DNA of 64,000 bases from Combretum micranthum (GCA_024138025.1 JAMXBD010000428.1:310001-374000); one strand, 5' to 3'; shown: positions 23,351-35,275, counted from the stretch's first letter. Numbers and translations: made by a program. The notes: a model not told the origin generated them from the letters alone.

Positions 23351-26300
23351 TCATGATCTAAGCGCATCCGCTATCTTCTTCTGGACAAGCTCCACACTGA
23401 GTCGTGGAGACAATCTAGGCAAAATTTCCTGTGAAGAACATAACTCATGGAGCAGCAGTTGAAAGGATCAAAATTTAGATTGAAATACAGTAAAACAGTA
23501 GAAATTAAATCGATACTGCAGCATGGGGAATTCTCTGAGATTGTTGGCTAAGAAAATTTTGCTGATCTTACACAAGGGCTTCTATAGTCACTCAAAAACA
23601 TGGATTCAACATGGTAGAAAAAACCAAATCACTCAATGAAGTGCACTGTATGCATCTCACCTAGGAATAGCACCTGTAGTTATTCTGCCATTTTCTTATT
23701 GTGAGTTTGTGTACACCCAGGTGTGTTCAAGTCAAGAGGAGTGTAGATAAGTTCAGCTCAGTCAAAATCTAACTTGATTAGTCTTGCAAGAGCATAGAAC
23801 CAGATAATGAGGGGTGCCAACCACAATTTCTTAAGCCTTTTAGGCTTTGACTAGGTTAAAGTCAAGTCACACTAGAGGCGAAAGCAAGCTAGGATCATTT
23901 GCTGGCCAGCTAAAGTTGGTTACCATATGGAATTGTAGACAAAAGACCATACGTGTGTCAACCTGAGCTGCACCTAATCTTCCTCTTTATATTAACTTAC
24001 ACATGCTTTGGGGGCTGATGTCAAATTCAGAGTCAAGGTAGATTTGTTAAAGGACGGCAGTTGCTATAATTGCAATCAGTATCAAGGATGGCATTTTGGA
24101 ACTGTTGCAGGTTTGAGTCTTTCTCAACATGGAGAAGTTGATATGAATTTGAGCTTTGTAGAGCGATACTTAAGAGAGGATATATGCGCCTCTTCATTCA
24201 CAATCTAGTATATTAATACTTTCAAAATTGGCAGAGAGGACAGAAATAGGTGAACATTAATGACCGGAAGGTATGTGCAATAGGCACCTCATAACTTATG
24301 GATACATGTGTATTGTTAGACGGATCCTACTCATCTAAGGGTATCTAGGTGCCTGGTATATCTAGCTTATACGCACAAGGGTGCACCTTTCTTTGTTCCG
24401 GAAGAGTTTTCAGTTAATATAATAGTGCTGCTTTTGCAGTGCTTAAAGATGGAAATTATTACACTAAACATGGAACAAACCACCAAGCAATATTAAGATG
24501 TTTAAATATTTATGATGACCATGAAGTCATCTGAAAAAAAAAAAATAAAAAGTTTACATCTATCAAAATCTGAAAGCATGTAAATTCATTGTCATATTCA
24601 ATAATATTTCTTGAGAAGGTGGTTGATCTGGGGTGTGCTAGGTGATTCATGAAGTGGTCAATTGCACTTCCTTTTGGCCATGACCATTCTTATTTTCAAG
24701 TACTATCTAGCAAAGTATATTTTTCAAGTATCCATCATCTGCATTAACATATGTAAAAAAAGTCTACAGTTTAGTAAGAATAAAGGGATAATAATGGTCA
24801 AAATATTATAATGCCTCAAACAAGCATAACCTATGAGAAATTTTTATTCATGACCAATTTCATCTAAGTATTTGCAATTTTATTTATAATTTGTCGCATA
24901 AAAAATAGAATTTTGGGGGACCTATATTCTTGGAACTATAATTTATAATTGCATTGACTTTGTAAAGATAAACAAAAAAAAGTTCTGTTTTATATGCTGT
25001 CTTCATTAAGAGCATTGGACCATTCATAAAAGAGTAACCTTTCATCCTCTACCTAGTCTTCTCCTTTAGTTTTAGGAGGTTTTATTTTGGAAGCGCAATC
25101 TTCTAGAGCAGCATGCATGGTTTCTAAGCAAATAAAATTCAATCATGAAAGAGTACCAGATTAATACAGCACAGTATGCCTGGACTGTACACAATAGATT
25201 CTACCACACACAACAGATGTCCACAAGAAATGCCATGTTATGCATATGACAAGAAAGCAACATACACCCATGGATCCTAGTCTTATTGCAGAAGGTTCCA
25301 CTGTCATTCATCAGACTAAGTGCAGTAAAAGGTAAATATTTCTCCTATTTCGAAGAATATTAAAAATCGCACAGCATCCTAGAAGTTTTACTAAGGGAAA
25401 TGACCAATATAGCAAGTTCTGATTATATAGTAGATCAAACAGAAATTTACATCTGTAGCTCACTTGGTTTTCCACCAAAGAAGAGACAATCAGTTAGTCC
25501 ACAGACCACAACCGCGACCGCAACAAACATGCATTTCAACTTTTAATGATAAAAAGCAGCTGGAAGGTCATTTTTCATTGGTGTCCCAATCCTAGTCCTC
25601 TCAATCATATGTTACCATGTTCTATGGAAACTTTATATATGCTTTTATAACAACATATGATTGATTGAGACAAATGGAGTCACCAAAAATGGTAAAATGG
25701 AAGTTTCACCCTCTTTTTCCTTCTATAATTCACCACGAATTAGTGCAGTCTTGAGAAACCCTTCCAAGTTTCAATTCTTACAGTTAACTTCCAATTCCAC
25801 ATCACCCAAAAAGCCACAATCATGAAAGACATTCGCAACTACCGATAAGAAGTCCACAACAGAAACAGAACAATGTCAATAAAACCTAAAACACAGCACA
25901 AGCATGTTAGTCTTAGCTTACCTCGGAACCATCCGAAAGCACTTTGGCCAACACCGGTATCTCGTACTGATATGCTCTTTCCCACTCCGGATTGCTCGTT
26001 ATATCCCTTACCTTCACACCCAAATTTACATTTAGCATTAAACGAAAAAGAAAAAAGAAAAAAAAAACTAATTTACTCTCAAGCAATAAATTAAAGATAT
26101 ACGCATAGATAATAAACAATGGGGGATTTGATTTCAGTTAGGGACTAGGGTTTTAACCTGTAAGACGACGTCGTGAAGAGAATTGGGAGAAGAGAGCAAG
26201 AAGGCAGCTTGGAGCTTTTCTTTGAGGCCATCGCACAAACAGCATCCGGGTTTTGAATAGAGAACCAATTTTCTTGGGGAATGTTGCGATGATGGTGAAG

Positions 26301-26427
26301 AAAAATTGGAGGATGAGGATGTAACAATGGACTTTGAGGTTAGCTTAAATTTTAACCTTTGAGTTGCTAATAGTAGGAGTGAAGCTGAAGATGGCCTTGT
26401 TGTCAATGAAATCGCAGCAACAGCCAT
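23351..26427 (-). CDS. Glutaredoxin-like protein, probably plastid-targeted
   Basis: Three exons on the minus strand encode 145 residues: 26427-26158 (codons 1-90), 26011-25922 (91-120) and 23428-23351 (121-145 and TGA). All junctions are GT-AG and in phase 0. Residues 1-50 are Ser/Thr/Leu-rich with few acids, like a chloroplast transit peptide. The fold starts at RKLVLYSKPGCCLC: the redox pair is Cys62 and Cys65, with a third Cys at 63. Exon 2 begins VRDITSNPEW and carries EIPVL with the presumed cis-proline at Pro109; exon 3 gives LPRLSPRL and the closing helix. This order matches the plant glutaredoxin-2-like (DUF836) family; thiol-disulfide exchange is expected from the family, and the substrate is unknown. 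The start at 26427 (GCATGGC context) is the only one giving a transit peptide. No disabling change was found. Confidence 0.95.
23429..25921 (-). other. Long intron 2 of the glutaredoxin-like gene
   Basis: A 2,493-bp intron, from GTAAGC at 25921 to CAG at 23429. It contains no convincing gene; a 66-codon plus-strand frame at 24008-24208 has no recognised motif. The intron is less AT-rich than the surrounding DNA and no clear TE ends were seen in it. Confidence 0.85.
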
Positions 26428-27310
26428 GCTTCGGGAGAGGCTTGAAAGGTTTGATGTTGGAACTTCGAAGCTGAATGATCAAGGATTGGCTGAACCCATA
26501 ACAGCTCCAGTGAAAGTGGATATTTTCCGAATGATATTTACGTTTTAAAATTTATCAATCCGATACTTGAATTTTAATCAGTATAATATTAAAAGCTTTT
26601 CAGATATATTACATTAATCAATTTTATAATTTTATAAACACTAAACTAATTTTATATATTAAATTAATCAATTTTAAACATCAAATATCTAATTACATAC
26701 TTAATTAATATTTAAATACCATTTTAGATATTATTAACAATCGGATCAATGATGAAAACACACTATTTATTTCATAGATAAAACGCATCAAATCATAGAT
26801 GCCTTAAAAATTACACTGGAATTGAGAGGAAGAAGTCGTTAAAAAATACACTAAAAAAACGAAAATATTTTATAAACTTATGTAAATAAGCATTAATCTT
26901 TTCAACAAAAATGGTTAAAAGAAAAAGATTTATATCCTAAGCAAAGTATAAATGAAACAAAAAGTATTTTTATCACTTTATATAACATTAATATTATTTT
27001 TTACCATTTAAAATATTAATCTTTATTTGCATCATTTTATATAATGTTAATCTCATTTTTTAACAATTTAAAACAATAATATAAAGTTAAACTTATCCCT
27101 AAATTTTAAGGATGTTTCATTCCGTATAAACAAAGAAGAAACCCACTTAGCTATAATAGGATCCTTATATGAATTTTTTAAGTGATACACATGACAAACT
27201 ATCATGTCATAATTCTTGGGGCTAACAGAGCCATAAACTCATGTCCCTAGTAGCTTTTGAAGATCATAAGAGGCGAAAGATTTAGTTATTCAACTAGTAA
27301 ACTCATAAGT
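26428..27310. other. Upstream of the glutaredoxin-like gene
   Basis: The first ~100 bases should hold the leader and core promoter of the minus-strand gene; no clear TATA box stands out. From about 26530 on the DNA becomes very AT-rich with no recognisable feature. Confidence 0.35.
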
Positions 27311-27430
27311 CAATGGTATTATGGCCTAGTGGCATCTCTGATCTCTCAAAAGAGAAGTCTCAAGTTTGAATCCACTCGTAAATATTTTTCCTCTTTCTTG
27401 TCTGCTACAAGGTAAAGGACGTAATCAACA
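27311..27430 (+). mobile_element. tRNA-derived SINE-like sequence
   Basis: The A-box-like TGGCCTAGTGGC (27322-27333) and the B-box-like AGTTTGAATCC (27363-27373) are spaced as in tRNA-derived pol III promoters. No tRNA cloverleaf or anticodon arm can be drawn with confidence, so a SINE head is more likely than a tRNA gene. The 3' end of the element was not found. Confidence 0.5.
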
Positions 27431-27638
27431 ATACATAAATATTAATTCATCTAACAAAGTTTTAAATATTAAATAACAATGGATAGTAGCATATTAATTC
27501 ATAAAGATAAGAGATTAATGCATATCTAGTAATGAATCTATTAAAGCAATCCACTAGATATCAATGAAGAAAGTACTAAAACTAAATTTAATAGAGGAGT
27601 GAGTATAGTAAAGTTTACTTGTCTCTTCACTTATAGCG

Positions 27639-27896
27639 TGTTATTTCGTTTTATTATTAATGGGGTAAATATAATACACCTATAAAGGTAATCTAACCTC
27701 TCCTTTTGTTATTAGAATACGGATAAACCTATCAATTATTGGGTTATTTTAAAGCCCATAAATAACTATTTAGTCCACTATATGGTCAAGTGCTTGATTA
27801 CATAATAAAACTAAAACTAATCAAATATATGGGTTGTATCTTAAAGTTTCCAATAACAAAATGAAATTTGATACTCCATTAATCCTTATATTAACA
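27639..27896 (-). repeat. Left direct repeat (LTR-like) of the copia remnant
   Basis: Matches 29449-29714 in order, including AACCTATCAAT, CATATATGGGTT, TTTGATACTCCATTAATC-like and CCTTATATTAA words. Confidence 0.7.
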
Positions 27897-28429
27897 GTTT
27901 GACAGCATAGGTCAGCTATTAATAACAATAACAATATGGACTAATATAGCCATAAATAATGTCAAAATGATGAGCAAGCACTTTTAACTAACTACCTTCA
28001 AGTCCAAGATGAGAGCAAAGCTTCCTGGCAATGTAGAATATTGTATCCAATAGGGCTATCGATGTCTTGCTAAGTTAGAATCTCTTTGTGACTTAAGTAA
28101 ATGTGAAATTTGAGAATCAAAGGAAATGCCAAAATAAATATTATCGATAGGCAAATCTCAATAAAATGAACCTAGCTTTTTCTTAAGATGTTTGTCAAGT
28201 TTTCATCACCACTAGCCAAAGAAGTTAGCTTAACAAAACGAAACAAAGCCAGAATGTCTCTAATGTGAGCAATGCCATACATCACAACAAAAGAATGCAT
28301 AATAAATTTATATGGCAACAAAAAGTGATAATAACTTTTTATTATAGTCTCGAGACTAAAAACTTAATTTATTGATCCTCATTCAAAAGTTAAATTATTA
28401 CAAAATGGCCATATGACTCTTACTAACCT

Positions 28430-29490
28430 AGAATATCAAAAGACTTAACTAAACCTATATAAGTTATACGATTAAGAAATACTTGCTAAGCCTTTAATTA
28501 GTAGGTCTGCAGTCATATTTTTATAACCATGTGTTCAATGCAAGTTTGAAACCCACAAACCTTCTCTATAACAAATAAGTACTTAACATTAATACATTTA
28601 GTATGAGATGAAGCTTTGTTGCTTCGAGAGAAACTAACGATAACACTATTATCACAACAAATGGTTTAAGGTCTTCATATGCTCTTAACAACATGAAATC
28701 CATATATCAAATTTCCTAGCCATACAACTTAACAAGTAGTCTCATAACAAGCTAAACACTGTGCCTTAATAGTAAAGGTAGCTATTAGTGTTTATTTAAC
28801 ATTTTTCCATAAAACAACTCATTATGCCAACACGAACACATATCCAAGAATAGATGTGCTATCATTAGAATAGTTGGCAAAGTCTAAATCAAAGAAACCA
28901 ATCACCACAAGGTGATCACACTTTTGATAAGTAAGTATATGACACTTTCTACCGTGTAGGTATCTCATGACTTTTTCCACAACTCTCCAATAATCTTCTC
29001 CTAGATTACTCAAATGTCCTCTTAAGTACATTGATTACAAGAGCAATGTCCAGGTTTATACAAACTTGAGCATACATGAGACTACTAACAGTAGAAGCAT
29101 GGACATTTTCAATTTTTTGATTTACTAACATTATTTTGAGGACATTAGGTTTTAGAGAGTCTCTCACCCTTTTAGACGGGAGCTACACAAGAAGAACAAT
29201 AATGCATATTAAATCTTTTAAGAACCTTTCTATGTATGTCCCTTGAGACAAGCAAAGAGCACCTCAAGATCTATCCTGGTGAATATGTATGCCTAAAGCA
29301 AAAGAGACATCGCCAATATCTTTCATGTTAAAACCATTAGCCAATATATGTTTAATCTTGTTCAAAACACACACATCATTATTAGTGAGAAAGGTATCAT
29401 CAACATAAAGAATAAGAATGATGAATTTACTATTCTCTTCATTTATAGTGTTTTCTTTCGTCATATTGATGGAGTAAACAGAACACACTA
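28430..29490 (-). pseudogene. Copia RT and RNase H fragments
   Basis: Reading the minus strand, 29430-29264 gives FIILILYVDDTFLTNND with the YVDD catalytic motif of copia RT, then MKDIGDVSFALGI. After a gap, 29031-28822 gives SNLGEDYWRVVEKVMRYLHG and the DLDFAN-like RNase H Asp block. Shifted frames down to about 28550 give TLIATFTIKAQ, CYET, ICCDN and IEHMVIKI, the remaining RNase H blocks. Stops and shifts throughout; orientation is opposite to the chromovirus. Confidence 0.85.
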
Positions 29491-29714
29491 ATATAGGTAG
29501 AGGGCAAGAACCTGTCTTTATGTTATTAGAATATTAGGTAAACCTATCAATCACTAGGCTACCCATTAACAAGACCTACAAACAATAATTCAATCTATTA
29601 TACGATAAAGTGCTTAATAACCTAATAAAAACAATATTAATCACATATATGGGTTATGTCATATCTCCTAATAATAAAAGGAAGTTTGACACTCTATCAA
29701 TCCTTATATTAATA
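29449..29714 (-). repeat. Right direct repeat (LTR-like) of the copia remnant
   Basis: Partner of 27639-27896. On the minus strand it is followed almost at once by RT sequence, so everything between an LTR and mid-RT has been lost. Confidence 0.7.
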
Positions 29715-29824
29715 GTTTACTTATGTCGGTAAAAAAAAAAATTGGAATTAAAGCTAACAGGGTATTCAAGCTTTAGTAAGTTTTAAACCATTATCCAAGT
29801 AGTTTTAAGTTAGTATAAGTGAGA

Positions 29825-30095
29825 CGGGATAATGTCACGAATGCTACTTGAACTTTGATAAAATATGCAATTAAGTACTTAAATTTTGAAAATGATCAAT
29901 TTGGTACCTAAATTTTGAAATTGATCGATTTGGTACTTGAAAAGCTTCAAAATTAGTGAATTTAGTACTTGAAAGAACTTAACGGAGATTTTGTTGGTGC
30001 ACATAATTTTTTTTAAGTACTAAATTGATCGATTTCAAAGTTTAGGCATTAAATTGATCATTTTCAAAGTTCAGGTACTATTTGTGACATTAATC
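29825..30095. mobile_element. Mutator-like MITE with a 9-bp duplication
   Basis: A 271-bp element bounded by a perfect 9-bp direct repeat TAAGTGAGA (29816-29824 and 30096-30104), the duplication length of Mutator-like transposases. Ends are inverted: GGGATAATGTCACGAATG on the left against GATTAATGTCACAAATAG from the right. The interior is nearly palindromic, built from CAATTTGGTACTTGAA / TTTAGGCATTAAATTG words. A relative with decayed ends lies at about 44092-44365. Confidence 0.88.
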
Positions 30096-30451
30096 TAAGT
30101 GAGAATAATAACTTAAACTAGCTTAGTAACATGATTAAAGCATAGTTTTTATCACCCTTATATTGCAATATTCTTATTAGTAGCCAAGAATCACTAAGTC
30201 TATCCATACTCTACATAAACTTGAGATTTTTTAGGGGAAAAAAATTAAAATAGAGCTAAGTTTAGGTACTATTTGTGACGTTAATCTAAGTAAGAGTAAT
30301 AACTTAAACAAGCTTAATAACATGATTAAAGCATAGTTTTTATCACCTTTATATTGCAGTATTCTTATAAATAGCCAAGAATCACTAAGTCTATTCATAC
30401 TCTACACAAACTTGAGATTTTTTAGGGGAAAAAGTTAAAATAGAGCTAAGT
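30073..30451. repeat. Tandem duplication of ~190 bp
   Basis: 30073-30261 and 30264-30451 are two direct copies, about 90% alike by eye. Copy 2 begins with the last ~20 bases of the MITE at 29825-30095, so the duplication happened after that insertion. Shared words include AAGCATAGTTTTTATCACC and CAAGAATCACTAAGTC. Confidence 0.88.
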
Positions 30452-31334
30452 AGGGTTTTAGAGATTCCCATCATAGGGTTTTTTATGTTAAAAAAAATGA
30501 AAAAAGAAAAAAAAAAGCGGTAACTTGTGTAAAAGAAGGGTTGGTGGGTTAGTGTCAATGAATGGTTTAAGGCTTAAGCTCATTTATCTTATAGTAAAAG
30601 GGGTCTTGCTAGGTAACATGTTTATAAGTGCAGTTTTAGGGCATTCTTAAATTATTTAAATTTATGTAGGACTTGATTAAATCCTATCCCAAATTGAGTA
30701 TTATTTCTTTATTTAGGATGTTATTTGGAGATTGTCATGTAAAAATTTTATGTAGGGGAAAAATGGTAAATTGAAAAATTACCTTAAAATTTTAATTTTA
30801 ATTTAATTGAATTCTTAAGCTCTAATTATATAAATAAGTTTGCCAAGTTTGTGCTTGCATGAAAAAACTATAAATTTAAGAAATTGAACAAATGAAGACT
30901 ATTTTATAAGACAATGAAGAGGAATTGATGCTCATTTGCATAGCCACACATAGATCTCATACTTTGGATCCATTAACCCTCTTAATTCTATAAAAAATGA
31001 TTAATCCATTAATAGATTTTACATTTTTTTTCAAGGATTTTTCCCCCCTTGATAGAAGTGAGTGTGATGTTTTCTGCATGACAATCCTTATTGGAAAAGG
31101 AAGAAGGCAATATGCTAGTCTCCCCAAAGTCATGTAATTATTGTAACATGAAGACAACCTCTAAAGTTGGTGTAAATTCACTTTGAGCGATGATGAAAAC
31201 ATGTGTCTAAACACTCTTTTTAGATATTAGGACTAAATCTTTATATTTTTTACTTAAGGGAAATTGAATAAGGAAAACACGGTGATAGCATGGAGCACCT
31301 TACTTTTCTTCAATAAGGTCTATATATTAGCATC

Positions 31335-31846
31335 TTAGTATATAATAGCTAAGACTTCCAATGAACAACTACTTACCTTGACAAATGATGAATTGGGTGT
31401 CACAAAGTGGAAACTCCTTCCTTTTATTTCTAAATCAAAGAATGAAGTTTTTTTAATCAGCAGCCTGGAATCAGGATATTGTACTTGATTAATGAATTGG
31501 AAGTTACCACCTGCTTGCAATTGCATATGATTCTTTGTCTTTGATTTAACCAAAAAGTATCCTCCCAATGATTTGATAAGTCTAATTTTGATAGGTGAAG
31601 GCAATCACTGCACTTGTCCAATAGAATGAACTAGTGAATTTACTTTACGGTTGAAATAATTAGCCTAAAGGCATTCACCTCATCGTTCTTTAGCCCTAAT
31701 ATTTGACAATAGGAGCGAAAGACATCGCATGTACCTTCTTTCAAAACCAAAAGTGATGCCCTTAAAGCATATATTGTATTATGGAAAGTGAATTCAAAAG
31801 TTAGCAAGGTGGATAAATGAGTCCAGACCTTTTGGATTGCCTTCAA
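31335..31846 (-). other. Two adjacent unassigned minus-strand frames
   Basis: 31846-31640 (68 codons) and 31604-31335 (89 codons) lie 35 bases apart on one strand. The composition is ordinary and not low-complexity, with stretches such as GGNFQFINQVQYPDSRLLI. No domain is recognised and no splice sites were established. They may be a decayed gene or TE gag, or chance frames. Confidence 0.2.
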
Positions 31847-32985
31847 CCTTGTGCTATCATGATTAGAAACTTGTTAAGATTGCTTAATCCTTTGATATGT
31901 TTGCAAAAACAAAGCAAATAAAGAATTAGAAGTATGAAATGAATAAGAAAGTAGCTAAAAACAACAAAATTAGAAGAAAGATGTAATGAATTAAAGTTTG
32001 AAATTTCAAAAAAAAAAAAAAACCCACTATCAACTACAAAAAAAAAAAAAAAAAAGATTCAAACTTTAGTGTCTTCACATAAATTATGACTTCTAGAAAC
32101 TCAAGGAGACCCACTAACATCTAAAAGGGATAATTTGTTAATGTTTGAAGTGATTTGAAGTAATGACAAGAGTATCTATGGATGGTAAAAATGAAAATGT
32201 CTATTGAAGATGGTTAATGAAAAAGTCGAATTCTATTAAAATCTAATGAGCAAATAATTTTGTGATGATTAATGTCCATATTACAACAGGCCTTGATTTT
32301 CATTGAAACAAAATTTGATTGTAATAAGATATTTATACAAAATAACCAAAGGAAATACAATACCAGGAAATGGAAATAGTTATTTATATAAAATTACCAA
32401 AGTTATTTATGGCCATCACAAGGCACAACTATGTCTCACTATTTTCATTTCCCTATAAGGCAACAAGTTGCTGTAAAGAATACAATATACAAGAATGGAA
32501 TCAATGAACATGTTTGATTGCAAGGCAACAACTTAACAAGTTGTATGTGATGTATGGTGGCAAGAGTTGAAATGCTTAGTATATACATAAAACACTTATA
32601 TACTTTATTGGTGGATCTTTAGATCATGTAATAGAGATATTTTATGTTGGTTTTGTCAATTTTTTTTCTTTTTCTTTTTTAATTTTTTTATAGACTGACT
32701 GTAGCGATAGAGCCCAAGGAATTACTGATTTAATAGGGATGTATCTGGAAGATTTTATTTGATGGGTTTAAAATAAGGATCATCAAATTATTTTGCCCAT
32801 TCTTTACATTTCTCAATTAGCTCGTCTGAATAAAAGACTTATCCATGGGCTTAGGGTGTGACAACCTCAATAAGCAAATTGATTCCTTGGTAAAAATGCT
32901 TTTTCTATTTTTTATAACGTCCAAAAATTGTTTTACCTCTTCTATGCAAAAGTGTTTAATCTTCATAAGGTCTTATTACTTTTAT

Positions 32986-33351
32986 TCAAAAGGTCAAATA
33001 ATGTGTTATATTGGACCTTTTGAGGCAATTATAGATCTTGGGGGTCAATTCAGATTGCACAATAAGAGTATATTTCAATTCAGAGTGGTAGAGAAAATTA
33101 TATTTCAATGTGATTTCTGTTTTCATTTTTCTTAATTTAGCCAATCTATGATGAAAAGTAAAAGTAACAAGGGTTAAAGTAACATTTGTGCTAATGGTTT
33201 TCAAAATGGAAGTTTTTTTCTTCCAAATGTAGACAAGGAATAAATTATCAATTAAATTACGAGATGCTTCATGAGGCGCAAAAATTAAAAAGGAGTTAAT
33301 TATATCAAAGCTCAAATGCATTTCGTTATTGATCACTAAATGATCCAACAA
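32986..33351 (-). other. Unassigned 121-codon minus-strand frame
   Basis: The second longest open frame in the window (33351-32986). The predicted protein is rich in Leu, Ile, Lys and Asn, as expected from AT-rich DNA, and has no recognised motif. A 96-codon frame runs across it on the opposite strand, so at least one is by chance. Confidence 0.15.
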
Positions 33352-33506
33352 GTGTCATTACAACTCATCTCACTCTAATCTCTAAAGTCATACGACCATC
33401 GTAACAAAACTTTGAAATACACGTAGATGCTTATTTTGCTTCATTTAGACTTATAAAGCTTTTAAGAATGATAATGTTCTCCTAAAATCAAGCTCTAAAA
33501 GATTAA

Positions 33507-33680
33507 GGGTCTATTTGGTATGAAACAATCCAGACACAGATCAGATATAGGTGACTAACAGATAATAAACAAACAATTTTACTCATAAAAAAATCAAATC
33601 TACCAAATATAGATAAGATACAAATGACAACAAGATACATATATAGATATAGATAAAAAATAAACTATCCAAACATACCC
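33507..33680. mobile_element. Tourist-like MITE (PIF/Harbinger), 174 bp
   Basis: The left end GGGTCTATTTGGTATG and the complement of the right end GGGTATGTTTGGATAG form the GGGTnTGTTTGG inverted repeat of this superfamily. TAA flanks both sides (33504-33506, 33681-33683). The interior is rich in ATAGATAAGATACAAA-like words that recur near 56700-56900 and 62800-62900. Confidence 0.85.
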
Positions 33681-33855
33681 TAAAGCATCCAATTTTATTG
33701 TCATACATGAACAAGCTACTAAAAACTACTTATTTTCACTCCCATGCCTCTTCTCGATTGCATTATTTCATGTATTATTAAATTAGATCTTATCAAATGT
33801 CAATCAAAGTGCAATATCAAAGAGACATATATAATTAGTATCATAGCCATCCATA

Positions 33856-33920
33856 TTATTACTACTATTACTGCTGTTGTTGTTGTTGCTGCTACTACTA
33901 CTACTGCCGCTGCCACTACC
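33856..33920. repeat. Imperfect (CTA/CTG)n trinucleotide tract
   Basis: About 65 bases of TAC/TGC/TGT triplets. A 74-codon frame across it (33744-33968) is a by-product of the repeat. Confidence 0.8.
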
Positions 33921-34225
33921 AAGCCAATATTAGAGGTTTTGAATTCTAAATTTTTTATAATCATGTAAATTTACTTATATGCCATGCAATCTTATATCTA
34001 GTAAATTTAAACAAATTTCTAAAGATCTCATGGGAGGTTTTTTTTTTTAATTTAGCTAAAAATGTAGTAATTACAAATAATTATTTAGAGAAAGTCATAA
34101 TTATTCTATTAAGTTAATGATTCTTTATTTAGACTCCATAAATTTTATTACCATAATTTTTAGGGTAAATGCCAGTTTTCGTATGTAGACTTTATATGAA
34201 AACCCAATTTAGTATCTATTGATGG

Positions 34226-34805
34226 TCCAATCCTGACCTTGGGCCTACCCGAGTAATTGAACCTTTCACCTTAGTGGGTCAAACTAAAAAGACAACTTGA
34301 GGCCCTGTTAGTGAACTTTCCTTCTTACCAACCTAAGTGCAATGACCAAATGGATTTGGAACAATTCCACTCAGATATACCATGATTTAGTAAGGATCAA
34401 CCTGCATAATGTGGCACTGTAACACCACACAATTACCCACTTGCCCATTATGAATATAACCGCCAGGCCAACCAACCACTTGTCCACTTGCCCACGATGA
34501 ACATAACTACCAAGCAAACCATCTACTCACCTTACAATTGGCATAACTACTAGGTCAATCGCCTATAAATATAATCAAACAAGCCTTTAATCAAGGTATT
34601 GTCATATAAAAACCATCTTCTCCAATTTATCTTATAGGCTTCTTATAGCAGATACTAACTTAAGCATCGGAGTGGCTGTACTGGGCCCCACGTCTCACTG
34701 ATGAGCTTTTTTGTTTTGTAGATTCTCTCATGTTGTTTTGCAAGCGCATCATCAATTGATCCAGTCCTTACCAGATTCAAGCAAGCAACAATATCTAAAC
34801 AATGA
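34226..34805 (+). repeat. LTR fragment, probably Tat-type Ty3/gypsy
   Basis: Non-coding. The word CTTAAGCATCGGAGTGGC (about 34662-34679), followed by a GGGCCCCAC block, is typical of the 3' part of Tat/Ogre-lineage LTRs, and CCTATAAATATAATC (34562-34576) is a likely TATA box for the LTR transcript. The borders are approximate (TGATGG near 34217, AAACA near 34801). Confidence 0.5.
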
Positions 34806-34985
34806 AGTGGTCAATTTAATACCTATTTAAACTTTTCTTGGCTATTTTTATTAAGTCCGTATTAAAGTTTGCTTTGTATGCAGACGTAGAAAAAGCAACA
34901 TGTTATTTAATTTTTACTGATGCTTTTACTATTATCTAGCACCAATAGATTGTTTCTTTTATGCATGAAACGATGAAACATTTTG

Positions 34986-35275
34986 TGAGGTAGTCAAAAT
35001 GCTACAAAAATTTTAATTAGGTTTTAAATTGACAATTTCAAAGTTCGGTTACCAAATTGAATTTCTTTGTGCAAAGTTCAGTGAGGTAGTAAAAATAACC
35101 AAAAAAAGCTTTGATTATATATTAAATTGACCACTATAAAGTTCAGTTATCAAAATGAATTTTTAAGCAAAGTCAATTGAGGTAGTTAAAATAGGTTTAA
35201 AAAACTTTGGTTATCTATTAAATTGACTACTTAAAAGTTTGTTACCAAGTTAAAATTTTTGTGCAAATTTTGCAT
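34986..35275. repeat. Three ~96-bp tandem repeats
   Basis: GAGGTAGT starts units at 34986, 35083 and 35179. Each unit has an AAATTGAC word and an AAAGTTC/AAAGTTTG word. These are internal repeats of the composite element. Confidence 0.75.

Larger units (their letters stand above)
27639..29714 (-). mobile_element. Ty1/copia remnant between direct repeats
   Basis: Copia polymerase and RNase H fragments on the minus strand lie between two direct repeats of about 260 bp (27639-27896 and 29449-29714). Each repeat reads TG...CA or a decayed version. Gag, protease, integrase and the first part of RT are gone. The similarity runs about 30 bp past the left repeat edge (TCTCTTCACTTATAG vs TCTCTTCATTTATAG), so the repeats are LTRs joined to a deleted interior or a later duplication. 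No target duplication was found. Confidence 0.7.
30452..33503. other. Gene-poor DNA with a few unassigned frames
   Basis: AT-rich. The only frames worth naming are listed separately (31335-31846 and 32986-33351, minus). Poly(A) runs lie at 32010-32022 and 32038-32055. No other feature is supported. Confidence 0.35.

Noticed and set aside
24008..24208. Plus-strand 66-codon frame in the glutaredoxin-like gene's intron
   Set aside because: No domain, no promoter or splice support; it lies entirely in a well-supported intron of the opposite strand.
26145..26327. Alternative 60-codon minus-strand frame overlapping exon 1
   Set aside because: A shadow of the real glutaredoxin-like exon in another frame.
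27311..27385. tRNA gene
   Set aside because: A- and B-box-like words exist but no acceptor stem or anticodon loop can be formed; SINE origin fits better.
33744..33968. Thr/Val/Ala-rich 74-codon frame
   Set aside because: Created by the trinucleotide tract at 33856-33920.
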